The notes under the pieces are model-generated. The model saw only the letters and a program-made list of their open reading frames with translations, ran no database searches and was not told the origin of the DNA. From Paucibacter sp. KBW04 (GTDB lineage: Bacteria > Pseudomonadota > Gammaproteobacteria > Burkholderiales > Burkholderiaceae_C): a stretch of 64,000 bases of DNA. This document shows, piece by piece, positions 50,161-59,120 of this stretch. Each line of letters opens with the position of its first letter. The first letter of the stretch is position 1. The stretch is taken from positions 236,292-300,291 of the forward strand of contig NZ_QAJN01000007.1 of NCBI RefSeq assembly GCF_003852425.1, written 5' to 3'. The position numbers and the translations under genes are program-made.

Positions 50161-50742
50161 ATGACTGGAAAGAAGCTGCTGATGCTGGTCGGCGACTATG
50201 CCGAAGACTACGAAACCATGGTGCCCTACCAAACCCTGCTGGCCGTGGGCCACAGCGTGGACGCGGTCTGCCCCGAGAAGAAGGCGGGTGAGCACATCTT
50301 GACCGCCATCCACGACTTCGAGGGCGCGCAGACCTATTCCGAAAAACCCGGCCACCGCTTTGTGCTCAACGCCACCTTCGCCGACATCCAGGCCGAGGAC
50401 TATGCCGCGCTCGTCATTCCCGGCGGCCGCGCGCCCGAGTACCTGCGCACCATGCCCGGCGTGCTGGCCCTGGTGCGGCACTTCGCGCAGAGCGGCAAGC
50501 CGATTGCCGCCGTCTGCCACGGTGCGCAACTGCTGGCGGCGGCGGGCGTGATTCGCGGCAAGCGCATCTCGGCCTACCCGGCCTGCGCCGCCGAGGTGGA
50601 GCTGGCCGGCGCCAGCTATGCCGAGATCGCGGTAGACCAGGCCGTCACCGATGGCCAGTTCGTCACCGCCCCGGCCTGGCCCGCCCATCCGGCCTGGCTG
50701 GCGCAGTTCCTGGCCCTGCTGGGCACGCGGATCAGCCACTGA
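50161..50742 (+). CDS. DJ-1/PfpI-family protein
   Basis: This is a 193-residue DJ-1/PfpI superfamily protein. It begins [23 protein letters not shown] with the conserved Glu, has [16 protein letters not shown], and the nucleophile elbow [14 protein letters not shown] with the reactive Cys. Members include deglycase-like, glyoxalase-like and chaperone proteins; I cannot assign which. GGAG precedes the start at 50161. It may be cotranscribed with the following RHH-type gene (34 bp away). Confidence 0.9.
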   Translation: MTGKKLLMLVGDYAEDYETMVPYQTLLAVGHSVDAVCPEKKAGEHILTAIHDFEGAQTYSEKPGHRFVLNATFADIQAEDYAALVIPGGRAPEYLRTMPGVLALVRHFAQSGKPIAAVCHGAQLLAAAGVIRGKRISAYPACAAEVELAGASYAEIAVDQAVTDGQFVTAPAWPAHPAWLAQFLALLGTRISH

Positions 50743-50776
50743 GCCGAGAATAAGCCCTCACCCGCCGGAGCCAGCC

Positions 50777-51154
50777 ATGTGCGAAGTCTTCATCAGCGCC
50801 AATCCCGAGTCTTATGAATCGCGCACCCGCTCGGTTCGTCTGCACGGCGTGATCACCAGCATCCGGCTGGAAAACCTGCACTGGGAGGTGCTGGAAGAAA
50901 TCGGCCGACGCGACGGCATGAGCGTCACCCAGCTGATCGAAAAACTCTACGACGAGCTGGTGCAGGCGCGCGGCGCGGTGGGCAATTTCGCCTCCTTCTT
51001 GCGCGTCAGCGCTCTGCGCTACATGGCCTTGCAGGCACGCCAGCGCATCCCCACCGACCTGAGCGTGGCCATTCGCTCGCTGGAGCCTCACCAGGTCTTG
51101 CAAGACCTGCCCGCCAGCTGGGCCAGCCCAGCGCAGCGGGTGAGGCTGGGCTAA
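50777..51154 (+). CDS. Ribbon-helix-helix domain protein
   Basis: This is a 125-residue protein with a predicted ribbon-helix-helix (RHH_4) domain: TRSVRLHGVITSIRLENLHWEVLEEIGRRDGMSVTQLIEKLYDEL. A helical tail follows (FASFLRVSALRYMALQARQR). RHH domains dimerise to bind DNA. GGAG precedes the start. It ends with a strong terminator and is convergent with glutamate dehydrogenase. Its target is unknown. Confidence 0.82.
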   Translation: MCEVFISANPESYESRTRSVRLHGVITSIRLENLHWEVLEEIGRRDGMSVTQLIEKLYDELVQARGAVGNFASFLRVSALRYMALQARQRIPTDLSVAIRSLEPHQVLQDLPASWASPAQRVRLG

Positions 51155-51179
51155 GCCGCGCGCGCTCTTGCCAAACGAC

Positions 51180-51206
51180 AAAAGGCCCTCACGGGCCTTT
51201 TGTTTT
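51180..51206. terminator. Strong intrinsic terminator between RHH and glutamate dehydrogenase genes
   Basis: AAAAGGCCC-TCAC-GGGCCTTTT, then GTTTT. The A/T-runs on both sides allow it to act on both strands. Confidence 0.85.
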
Positions 51207-51238
51207 GGTGCAGCAATCCGTCGAGGATCAGCACTAGA

Positions 51239-52510
51239 TCAGGGATACAAGCCGCGCTCTTCACGCGCTTCCAGCACCCGGGTGCAAGCCACCACGAAGG
51301 CGGCGGTGCGCAGCGAGATCTTGTGATGTTCGCTGGTGTCCCAGATGTGCTTGAAGGCGCCGGTGATGATCTTGTCCAGGCGGACATTGATCTCGTCTTC
51401 GGTCCAGAAGAAGGAGCTGAAGTCCTGCACCCACTCGAAGTAGGACACGGTCACGCCACCCGAGTTGGCGATCACATCGGGCACGACGACGATGCCACGG
51501 TCGGCCAGCACGGCGTCGCCGTCGGGCGTGGTCGGGCCGTTGGCGCCTTCCAGCACCAGGCGGGTCTGCAGGCCTTCGGCGCGTTCCTTGCTGATCTGGC
51601 CTTCCAGTGCGGCCGGGATCAGAACGTCGCTCTTGACCTTCCAGAAGTCCTCATTCGCAATGCGGTCACCGCCCGAGAAGCCGCCCACGCCGCCGGTCTT
51701 GGCCACATGGTCCAGCAGGTTTTGCATATCAAAACCACGCTCGTTCAGGATGGTGCCGGTGTGGTCTTGCACCGCCACGATCTTGGCACCCGCAGCAGCG
51801 AACAGCTTGGCGGCGATGGAGCCCACATTGCCGAAACCTTGCACGGCGATGCGTGCGCCTTCCATCTCGATGTTCAGGCGGCGCATGGCTTCACGGCCGA
51901 TCACGAACACACCACGGCCGGTCGCCTGCACACGGCCCAGCGAACCACCCAGGGCGATGGGCTTGCCCGTCACCACGCCGGTGGAGGTGGCGCCGGTGTT
52001 CATCGAGTAGGTGTCCATCATCCAGGCCATGATCTGGCCATTGGTATTGACGTCAGGCGCGGGGATGTCTTGCTGCGGGCCGATGATGATGCCGATCTCG
52101 CTGGTGTAACGGCGCGTTACTTTCTCCAGCTCCTTCATCGACAAGGTCTTGGGATCCAGGCGGATGCCGCCCTTGGCGCCACCGTAAGGCAGGTTGACGG
52201 CCGCGTTCTTGATCGTCATCCAGGCCGACAGCGCCATCACTTCTTCCAGCGTCACGTCGGGGTGATAACGCACGCCGCCCTTGCCCGGGCCACGCGTCAG
52301 GCTGTGCTGCACGCGGTAGCCTTCATAGTGAGCGATGGTGCCGTTGTCCAACTCGATGGGGATGTCGACGATCAGCGCACGCTTGGGGCGGCGCAGGGTC
52401 TCAACCCAACGCGCCAGATTGCCGAGGTAAGGCTCCACCGCGTCGATCTGCGACAAATACGTGCCCCAGGGGCTGTTGCGGGTCGGCGAAACGAAGGACA
52501 AATTGGGCAT
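51239..52510 (-). CDS. gdhA: Glu/Leu/Phe/Val dehydrogenase (glutamate dehydrogenase)
   Basis: This is a 423-residue glutamate dehydrogenase-type enzyme that interconverts glutamate and 2-oxoglutarate with NAD(P). The catalytic Lys is in [14 protein letters not shown], preceded by [18 protein letters not shown]; the cofactor domain has [15 protein letters not shown]. Other family marks are [17 protein letters not shown] and the C-terminal [14 protein letters not shown]. An upstream GTG in frame would add 27 residues, but the ATG at 52510 has CGGAGC at a good distance. It is the last core-type gene before the low-GC island. Confidence 0.95.
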   Translation of the reverse strand: MPNLSFVSPTRNSPWGTYLSQIDAVEPYLGNLARWVETLRRPKRALIVDIPIELDNGTIAHYEGYRVQHSLTRGPGKGGVRYHPDVTLEEVMALSAWMTIKNAAVNLPYGGAKGGIRLDPKTLSMKELEKVTRRYTSEIGIIIGPQQDIPAPDVNTNGQIMAWMMDTYSMNTGATSTGVVTGKPIALGGSLGRVQATGRGVFVIGREAMRRLNIEMEGARIAVQGFGNVGSIAAKLFAAAGAKIVAVQDHTGTILNERGFDMQNLLDHVAKTGGVGGFSGGDRIANEDFWKVKSDVLIPAALEGQISKERAEGLQTRLVLEGANGPTTPDGDAVLADRGIVVVPDVIANSGGVTVSYFEWVQDFSSFFWTEDEINVRLDKIITGAFKHIWDTSEHHKISLRTAAFVVACTRVLEAREERGLYP

Positions 52511-53105
52511 GTAATGCTCCGTAACTTTTGATGGCCCGAACGGTATCAAGACTTGACCCTGTCCGGCCCCAAAGTCCGAAGCCGAGTGCACATGCGGCTA
52601 TGCGGCTTGCGCATAGGGTGGGTGCGGCGGCCTATTAGCCGCGGCTTTCGCACAAGTGGTTCGCCTGTTGCACCTCTGGGCCGGCGCAGATTGACCAAAG
52701 CATGCGCCCGGGAACGTGGACAGGAGGGAGGCGACTTGGTGCCCAAAGACGAAGTTGCACGAACTTCGGCTACAGGCTGGTTGCTGCCGGTCAGGACTGG
52801 CGGCCGAATGGCTGCCGCCGCCGGAACCGGCCCATCGTTGTCCGGCCGCTGTAAATTCAAAGCTGTCGCACATCGCCGAGCGCCCGGCAAGTTCCCGCCC
52901 CACAAGGCGTGTAAACGAGAACGGGCAAGACCGCCAACAGCCTGAATCCATGTCGCTCGTGAGCCTTATGCAAGGCTTGGCAATGTCCCGGTACCCAACG
53001 TCACGCCGGGACGTTCGCGCTCAGGTTGCCGAGGCCTACTGCATCTGTTCATTCCGAAGGAATGCCAGGGTAGACTGACGACCCTTGAAGACGACTCTAG
53101 GCGAC
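52511..53105. other. Non-coding left flank of accessory island
   Basis: About 600 bp between glutamate dehydrogenase and the broken HTH gene. The base composition becomes less GC-rich than the core genes. Open frames on both strands are short and have no recognisable motif. A GGAGGG-like purine stretch lies near 52720 without a following gene. I see no tRNA or attachment site, though a degraded element cannot be ruled out. Confidence 0.55.
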
Positions 53106-53323
53106 ATGGCCGACGCAGTGCACCAGGACAAAGAACCATGGGTGGCAGCAGAACAGGTAGCAGGCAAATGAGGACCGTTTATTGCTGGCGGGAGCACAAG
53201 GGCTTGCCGGCGCACAAAGTCGGTCTCCTTTGGAGGTTCCAGCTCTATGTGGTGGATGCGTGGGTACGAGCTGGCGGTGTTGGTGAAAGCGGCGAAGACC
53301 AAGGCGCAAGGGAAGCGCCATGA
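53106..53323 (+). pseudogene. Broken excisionase/AlpA-type HTH gene
   Basis: The frame from ATG 53106 encodes MADAVHQDKEPWVAAEQVAGK and then stops at 53171; the sequence goes on in another frame as TVYCWREHKGLPAHKVG, FQLYVVDAWVRAGG to a stop at 53321-53323. Put together these form the N-terminal PWVxAEQVA and the C-terminal GLPAHKVGxLWxFQLxxVDAWVRAGG of a small excisionase/MerR-like HTH family, minus roughly eight to ten codons of the recognition region. So the gene is shifted and partly deleted. Intact relatives of about 70 residues commonly open restriction or other defence operons. Confidence 0.7.
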
Positions 53324-53421
53324 GCATGAACGAGGCGGATATCTTGATTGAACAAGTCACGCCCTTATCCACCGCAGGCCACGTGGGCTCAAGTGCAGCT
53401 GAGCGAGCCCAAGCATCCTGA
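53320..53421 (+). CDS. 33-codon ORF, possible remnant of a defence gene
   Basis: This ORF starts with an ATG overlapping (ATGA) the stop of the broken HTH gene and encodes MSMNEADILIEQVTPLSTAG followed by a short tail. Overlapping starts of this type are common in operons. The NEAD-like beginning recalls the N-termini of type I restriction R subunits, so this may be the residual start of a lost gene rather than a functional small protein. The evidence is thin. Confidence 0.3.
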   Translation: MSMNEADILIEQVTPLSTAGHVGSSAAERAQAS

Positions 53422-53444
53422 ACCACATCATAAGAAAGCTAGCC

Positions 53445-54665
53445 ATGTCCGGACCAAAGACATACAGCGTGGGGGCCGATGAACCAGACGAACTCGTCGA
53501 GGGCGACGAATCCGATGCAAGCGGCTTGGACCCGGAGAGCGATGAAGGCTCTGAGATTGAGGTGCCGTTCGATCCGATGAAGATCGACATCATTGTCAAG
53601 GCAATGACGATTGGAAGCCTTGAGACAAGGCTAGAGAACGAGGAATTAGACCTTACACCAGACTTCCAGCGGCAAGCCAACGTGTGGAATTACAAGCGAA
53701 AGTCGAGACTCATCGAATCGATCTTCTTGCGGATCCCTCTGCCTTCTTTCTACTTCAGTGAGGACAGCGAAGGCACCTATTCCGTGGTTGATGGACTTCA
53801 GCGCCTTTGCGCCATCTTTCACTTTATGAAGCCGAGGGCGTTGGCGGCCGCAACTGGCGTGAAACTAGCGCCCCTCGAGCTGCAGGATCTGCAGTACCTC
53901 AAGGAGCTAAATGGCAAGACCTTCGACGAATTGGATCGCAAGTTCCAGCGGCGCATTTCAGAGCTTGAAATAACTGCGAACGTCATTCGTGCTAACACTC
54001 CGCCAGCAGTGAAGTTCAATGTCTTCGCTCGTCTGAATCAAGGGGGCATGCCACTAAATGCCCAGGAGATTCGAAATGCGATCTTCCCTGGCGTTTGGAG
54101 AAAGAAGATCAAGGCACTGGCTGAGAGCGAAGCCTTCCGAAAGGCGACAGACGGTAAGGTACGAACGGAGCGCCAGCAAGATGTTGAACTTGTGCTGCGC
54201 TTTATTGCGCTATGGCAGCTTGGGGCGCCTTTCCAGCGTCCTGCGAATCAGACACTTGACGAGTTTTTGAATGCGGTTGTCGAGGAACAGCTTTCTCAGT
54301 GGTCTGACGGAATGTGGCAAGACGCGGGGAATGCCTTTATCCACTCGATCGAAGCTACCCGATCGGTCTTTGGCAAACACGCGTTTCGCAAGAGCGTGCC
54401 TGGTCAGCGGCGGCGACCTATCAACCGAGGACTTTTCGAGTCGCAACTTGTCGTATGCGGAATCCTTAGCCCCGAAAATCTTCAGAAGGTGCAACTCAGA
54501 CGGGACCTCGTTGAGATGAAGTTTGCCGAGGCGCTGGACAGCGATGGTGACTTCATTCAGTCGTTGCTGTATGCCACGGGGTCGGCCACTGCATCAAATA
54601 TCCGAATCAAAACTCTGGCTGTGATCATGAACGAGGTGATAAATGCTGAGCTATCTGAAGCTTGA
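53445..54665 (+). CDS. DUF262 (ParB/GmrS-like) protein
   Basis: This 406-residue protein is related to DUF262, the ParB/Srx-like domain found in GmrSD, SspE and BrxU. The signature DGLQR lies in YSVVDGLQRLCAIFHF near residue 115 (canonical DGQQR), and FARLNQGGMPLNAQEIRNA near 190 fits its second conserved segment. Upstream, an acidic N-terminus (about residues 1-45) leads into LTPDFQRQANVWNYKRKSRLIES. A C-terminal HNH/DUF1524 nuclease domain, as found in SspE and GmrSD, is not visible. Its end overlaps the ATPase start by 23 bases. An antiphage effector or sensor role is inferred from family and context. Confidence 0.8.
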   Translation: MSGPKTYSVGADEPDELVEGDESDASGLDPESDEGSEIEVPFDPMKIDIIVKAMTIGSLETRLENEELDLTPDFQRQANVWNYKRKSRLIESIFLRIPLPSFYFSEDSEGTYSVVDGLQRLCAIFHFMKPRALAAATGVKLAPLELQDLQYLKELNGKTFDELDRKFQRRISELEITANVIRANTPPAVKFNVFARLNQGGMPLNAQEIRNAIFPGVWRKKIKALAESEAFRKATDGKVRTERQQDVELVLRFIALWQLGAPFQRPANQTLDEFLNAVVEEQLSQWSDGMWQDAGNAFIHSIEATRSVFGKHAFRKSVPGQRRRPINRGLFESQLVVCGILSPENLQKVQLRRDLVEMKFAEALDSDGDFIQSLLYATGSATASNIRIKTLAVIMNEVINAELSEA

Positions 54666-55776
54666 GAACTTCAAGTCAGCCAAGGATCTGGAGATTGACC
54701 TGCGCCCGCTCACTGTTCTCGCTGGTTTGAACGGATCAGGCAAAAGTTCAGTCCTACAGGCAGTGGCTCTACTGAAGCAAACACTGGATCAAGGCGAAGC
54801 GCCCAAGACGCTTCCTCTCCGAGGCGCACTTGTTCGACTAGGCCGCAGTGAGGATGTTCATTTTGAGGGCGCCGAAACTTCGAAGTTAGCGTTGGCGATT
54901 CGCTCCTCTGCGGGCCTCGTCCGATTCGTCAGTGCAGCCAAAGATGAAGCTGACACTCTGGAATTAACTGTCGAAGGCGACTGGGCGTTGCTTAAGCGTG
55001 AACTAGGCACTTGGTTTCAGTTCATTCAAGCTGATCGTATGACGCCTGCGCCGCAGTATGACCAAGCTAGTACGCCCGACCAACAGCGAGGCTGGCTGGG
55101 TTGTCGTGGTGAGTTCACTGTCGACTATCTTCAGCGAAACGAAGGTAAGCGCGTAACAGACGGACGACTTTGCCCCGGCGATGTTTTCAAGTTAGATGCG
55201 GCTCTTCTAAGGCTGATAGCGCCCACGCCAAGGCTTGGCGACCAGACTGCTGCGTGGCTGCAGATGCTCAGTCCAGGTGTTCGTCTGAGGGCGATTCCCG
55301 TAGACCTCGCTGATGCAACGTCGCTTCGATTCCAATACACCAGTACCGATATTGCATCCAGTACCCGGGAGCATCGGCCCTCAAACGTGGGCTTCGGCTT
55401 AACCTACTCCCTGCCGATCATCGTCGCGTGCCTAGCCGCAGAATCTGGCGCCATATTGCTGCTTGAGAACCCCGAGGCGCACCTTCATCCAAGGGGCCAA
55501 GCTGCGCTTGGACGGCTTCTTGCCATGTGCTGCGCCGATGGAGTTCAGATAATTGTCGAAACGCACAGCGATCACTTGTTGAATGGCATACGGGTTGCAG
55601 TAAAGCAGAAAGCAATCGATGCAGATAGCGTCGCGCTGCACTACTTCCAGCGCGAAATTCTTAGTGGCGAAAGTCAGACTGAGTCCCCTAGGATACTTCC
55701 TGACGGACAACTGGACAGGTGGCCTGAAGGGTTCTTTGACCAGTGGGACAAGAGCTTAGACGCCCTGCTGGACTAA
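54643..55776 (+). CDS. ABC-type AAA ATPase with DUF3696-like C-terminus
   Basis: This is a 377-residue ATPase of the RecF/SMC/OLD type. Walker A is GLNGSGKSS near residues 29-37, preceded by the family start LKLENFKSAKDLEIDLRPLTVL. The signature-like FGLTYSLPIIVACL, Walker B LLLENPEAHLHPRGQAALG (near 275) and the H-switch ETHSDHLL (near 307) follow. The last 50 residues resemble DUF3696. Such ATPases are sensors or motors in PARIS, Septu, Gabija and related systems. GAGGTGAT sits before the ATG. It is the middle gene of the cassette. Confidence 0.85.
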   Translation: MLSYLKLENFKSAKDLEIDLRPLTVLAGLNGSGKSSVLQAVALLKQTLDQGEAPKTLPLRGALVRLGRSEDVHFEGAETSKLALAIRSSAGLVRFVSAAKDEADTLELTVEGDWALLKRELGTWFQFIQADRMTPAPQYDQASTPDQQRGWLGCRGEFTVDYLQRNEGKRVTDGRLCPGDVFKLDAALLRLIAPTPRLGDQTAAWLQMLSPGVRLRAIPVDLADATSLRFQYTSTDIASSTREHRPSNVGFGLTYSLPIIVACLAAESGAILLLENPEAHLHPRGQAALGRLLAMCCADGVQIIVETHSDHLLNGIRVAVKQKAIDADSVALHYFQREILSGESQTESPRILPDGQLDRWPEGFFDQWDKSLDALLD

Positions 55777-55787
55777 GGGCATTTTCA

Positions 55788-56597
55788 ATGTCCGATCGAC
55801 TCCTACTACTGCACTGGAACGAGATCTCAGTTCCGCAGAATGCAACACCCGAAGACCTCGAAACTAATCCGCGATGGCCTAAATTGGCCCGTAGCGCTAT
55901 GGATGAGTTCTTCAAGGCCCAAAAGTTGCGTCCAGATGTGCGAATCTCGTTTTCGCGCGGATTCTTCCACGGCATAGTGGCAGAAAGACCGTTCCTAAGT
56001 TGGCTGGAACTGTGGCTCGGCAAGGAGCGGGCCCAAAAGCTAAAGGGACGAGCAGTTCAGCCCATGCAGCAAGGGGTGCCGCCATTCGCAGAGCTTGACT
56101 GTGAGCTCTCCGTTCTTGGAAGGCCGGGCGAGGGAGTCACTCGAGCACATCTGGCTGACACCTGGGCCTGGAGTTTGGCACTTCCTGAGACCGGGGCAAT
56201 CGATTCGATGATCCGGGCTGATAGGGTATCCGTTGAACATGACCAAGTCACTGAGGTTGAAGTGCGCAACTTGGCGTCTGACCCGCACGCCGAGAACTGG
56301 GCAGATGAATTCTCAACATGGGGCCAGACCGTCTCAGCCAATCACGTTATTGCTCAGGTTGATGGTCTTCTGTTCATCATGTATCCACTTGACCATGGTC
56401 ACCCTCACCTTCACGTGCACGCTCAAGACGATAGTTCACTGAATGCAAAGTATCGGGTCGACAAGTTCGAGGCGTTAACGAGCCGAAATCCAGCGGGGCT
56501 GGACGCAAAGATGGGTGCGTGGATAGCCGAACATCGGAATGCCCTGCTTAAGTCTTGGGAGCGTTGTCAAGCAGGCAAGTTCCCCCTCAAGCTCTGA
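55788..56597 (+). CDS. Protein with DUF4160-like C-terminus, novel N-terminus
   Basis: This protein has 269 residues. From about residue 205 on, HGHPHLHVHAQDDSSLNAKYRVDKFEALTSRN and AGLDAKMGAWIAEHRNALLKSWERCQAG fit DUF4160, a small domain common in toxin-antitoxin-type gene pairs. Residues 1-200 (LLLLHWNEISVPQNATPEDL and on) match no domain I recognise. It begins 11 bases after the ATPase stop, so it is cotranscribed with it. It may be a regulatory or antitoxin-like partner; a catalytic role has no visible motif. Confidence 0.75.
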   Translation: MSDRLLLLHWNEISVPQNATPEDLETNPRWPKLARSAMDEFFKAQKLRPDVRISFSRGFFHGIVAERPFLSWLELWLGKERAQKLKGRAVQPMQQGVPPFAELDCELSVLGRPGEGVTRAHLADTWAWSLALPETGAIDSMIRADRVSVEHDQVTEVEVRNLASDPHAENWADEFSTWGQTVSANHVIAQVDGLLFIMYPLDHGHPHLHVHAQDDSSLNAKYRVDKFEALTSRNPAGLDAKMGAWIAEHRNALLKSWERCQAGKFPLKL

Positions 56598-57183
56598 GCA
56601 TGCGCATTCGCTACCACTTAGTGACCGGCGCGCCTACGTGCATAACTACAGATCAACAGGCCATTCTGACCAACCGGGCCAAACAAGTTTGACCAACTGC
56701 AGAGTCCAGTCTTGCTGACCACCCATGCCGGCGATGAGAGGTCGACTTGCCGAGCGCTGCCGTCGGGCTAAGCCCGGAAATGGCGGTACCGCCAGTCCAG
56801 GTAGCGGCTAGGCTGTCGGGGGCGGTTTGCTTTCCAGATCACACGAGGCCTACAACTGCGCCACCTCGTCCTGCGGCCGTTCGGACTCGCGGAGGCCACA
56901 CGGCCCATGCCCGCTTTGGGGTAGTAACCGTGAGTACGTCCGCCACCGGTCAGCGTCGACAGCCGCTGCAGAGCTGACTTCCAAGCTTGAGTGTGAACTT
57001 CGCTTTGGGAACCCCCATCCGGCTATGGATATTTAAACGGCCACAGAGAACTTCATCCCGTCAGCGGGCACAGCGATCGCAGCCTTGGAATTCCCAGTCA
57101 TGCTTAGGTGGGGCATGGACTGAGTCATTTCCGACCGGACCCTCCAGGCATGCGGCCCAAAGCGAAATGGCAGCCAAGCGCCA
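56598..57183. other. Non-coding right flank of accessory island
   Basis: This is about 590 bp with intermediate base composition. Only short frames are present and none has recognisable domain content. I see no attachment site, tRNA or complete mobile element. The sequence returns to core-type coding at 57184. Confidence 0.5.
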
Positions 57184-58401
57184 TCAATCCTGCCTCAAAC
57201 ACTCAATCGGCAACAGCTTGGACGCCCTTCTCGCCGGGTAGTAGCCGAAGAAGATGCCCACCGCGCTGGCAAAGCCCACGGCCACCAGGATGTGTTTGAA
57301 GGCCAGCACCATCTCGAACTTGCCGGTGGCGTTGACGCCGGCCACGCCCAGGGCTGCAAGGCCTAGGCCGATCAGGCCGCCCAGGACGCAGAGCAACACG
57401 GCTTCGCCCAGGAACTGCCACAGCACATCGCGCGGCTTGGCACCGATGGCCATGCGGATGCCGATTTCGCGTACCCGCTCGCTCACACTGACCAGCATGA
57501 TGTTCATGATGCCGATGCCGCCCACCAGCAGGGAGATGGCGCCGATCACGCCCAGGCCTAGCGACAAGCCCGTGCCGATGGCCGCGCCGGTCTTGGCGAT
57601 GCTGGCCAGGTCGGTGATGGCGAAGTCGTCCAGCTTGTCGCCGGTGATGCGGTGGCGGTCGCGCAGCAGCTCGGCCACGTCGAGCTTGGCGTCTTCCATG
57701 CCGCTGGCGTCTTTGACCTGCAGGCTGATGTAGTGCACCAGGCCGGGCCGGGCCAGGCGCAAGGGCATGGCGCTGATGGGCACCAGCACCAGCTCGCCCA
57801 GCTCGGTGCCGTCCAGGGTGCGGCCTGAGCCGCCCATCACGCCGATGATGGTGAAGGGCTGGCCGTCCATGCGCAGCACTTGGCCCAAAGGGTCGCGGCC
57901 CGCGTAATGGGTTTGCGCCAGCTTGGAACCGATCACCACCACCCGGTTCGCGGCCTGCACATCGCGCTCATCCAGGGCCACGCCGGACTCCACCCGCCAG
58001 TTGCGCAGGGTGATCATGGCGGGCGTCACGCCCAACACGGTTTGGTTGCTATTGCTGTCGCCGTATTGCAGCTGGAAGAAGCCTTGCAATGCCGGCGCGG
58101 CGCCCTTGAGCGAGGGCAGCTTGGCCAGGGCGCGGGCGTCGTCCACGGTGAGGTTGGGCACCTCACCGCTGCGCCGGCGCACGCCGCCGCCGTCCACCGG
58201 CGTGCCTGGCTGCACGATGAGCTGGTTGCTGCCCAGCACCGAGAGTTCTTTGTCGATGAAGTTGCGCACGCCGTCGCCCACGCTGAGCATCATCAGCACC
58301 GAGGCAATGCCGATCACCACGCCCAGCATGGTCAGGGCACTGCGCAGGCGGTTGGCGTTCAGGGAGCGCAGGGCTTCGAGGAAAACTTGGGCTGCGTTCA
58401 T
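57184..58401 (-). CDS. MacB-type ABC transporter permease
   Basis: This 405-residue permease has the single-unit MacB/FtsX topology: helix 1 (RLRSALTMLGVVIGIASVLMMLSVG), a large periplasmic domain, and three C-terminal helices from LGLGVIGAISLLVGGIGIMNIMLVSVSERVREIGIRMAIGAKPRD. ERVREIGIRMAIGA is the coupling helix region. Its start overlaps the ATPase stop by four bases. With its two partners it forms a MacAB-like system that could expel macrolides, toxins or lipids. Confidence 0.93.
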   Translation of the reverse strand: MNAAQVFLEALRSLNANRLRSALTMLGVVIGIASVLMMLSVGDGVRNFIDKELSVLGSNQLIVQPGTPVDGGGVRRRSGEVPNLTVDDARALAKLPSLKGAAPALQGFFQLQYGDSNSNQTVLGVTPAMITLRNWRVESGVALDERDVQAANRVVVIGSKLAQTHYAGRDPLGQVLRMDGQPFTIIGVMGGSGRTLDGTELGELVLVPISAMPLRLARPGLVHYISLQVKDASGMEDAKLDVAELLRDRHRITGDKLDDFAITDLASIAKTGAAIGTGLSLGLGVIGAISLLVGGIGIMNIMLVSVSERVREIGIRMAIGAKPRDVLWQFLGEAVLLCVLGGLIGLGLAALGVAGVNATGKFEMVLAFKHILVAVGFASAVGIFFGYYPARRASKLLPIECLRQD

Positions 58402-59120
58402 AGGTGGGCCTGTTCTGAGGGGGCGCCATCAAAGGCGACTCGCCCGTCTTTCAAACGCACCAGGCGCTTGGCTTGCAGGGCCACATCGGGCTCGTGGGTG
58501 ACCAAGACGATGGTCAGGCCCATCTCGCGGTTGAGCCGCTCCAGAATGGCCAGCACCTCGGTGGTGGTTTGGGTGTCCAGATTGCCGGTGGGCTCGTCGG
58601 CCAGGAGCAGGGGCGCCTCATTGGCGAGCGAGCGGGCAATCGCCACCCGCTGTTGCTGGCCGCCGCTCAACTGATTGGGCATGCGCTTGGCCAGCTGACC
58701 CAGGCCAACTTGGTCCAACAAGGTTTGCGCCCGGGCCCGCGCCAGGCTGCGACTCTTGCCCGCGTAAATCAGGGGCAGGGCCACGTTGTCGAGCACGCTC
58801 ATGCGCTTGAGCAGATTGAAGCTCTGGAACACAAAGCCGATCTCGCGGTTGCGCAGGGTCGCGTGCTCGGCCGTGGAGAGTTGGCTGACGTCGCGCCCTT
58901 GCAGCAGCAGCTCACCGCCGTCGCAGCGATCCAGCAAACCCATCAGATTCATCAAGGTGCTCTTACCCGAGCCGCTGGAACCCATCAAGGCCAGGTAGTC
59001 GCCGCGCTGCACGGTCAGGTCGATGCCGTGCAGCACAGGCGTTATGACATCGCCCGTGCGGTAGCTCTTGGTGATGCCGCGCAGGGCCAGCACCGGAGAA
59101 TTTTGGCTGGCACCGCTCAC
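58398..59120 (-). CDS. MacB-type ABC ATPase
   Basis: This is a 240-residue ATPase. Walker A GSSGSGKST, Q-loop FVFQSFNLLKRM, signature LSGGQQQRVAIARSL, Walker B LLLADEPTGNLD and H-loop VTHEP are intact. It overlaps both neighbours by four bases. In E. coli MacB the ATPase and permease are one protein; here they are separate. Confidence 0.95.
   Translation of the reverse strand: MSGASQNSPVLALRGITKSYRTGDVITPVLHGIDLTVQRGDYLALMGSSGSGKSTLMNLMGLLDRCDGGELLLQGRDVSQLSTAEHATLRNREIGFVFQSFNLLKRMSVLDNVALPLIYAGKSRSLARARAQTLLDQVGLGQLAKRMPNQLSGGQQQRVAIARSLANEAPLLLADEPTGNLDTQTTTEVLAILERLNREMGLTIVLVTHEPDVALQAKRLVRLKDGRVAFDGAPSEQAHL

Noticed and set aside
52553..52951. Overlapping ORFs in the left island flank
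   Set aside because: Both strands are open over the same stretch with no motif or ribosome site; the composition is that of non-coding sequence.
56747..57241. Short + strand ORFs in the right island flank
   Set aside because: No ribosome-binding site, domain or codon pattern; likely chance frames in non-coding DNA.
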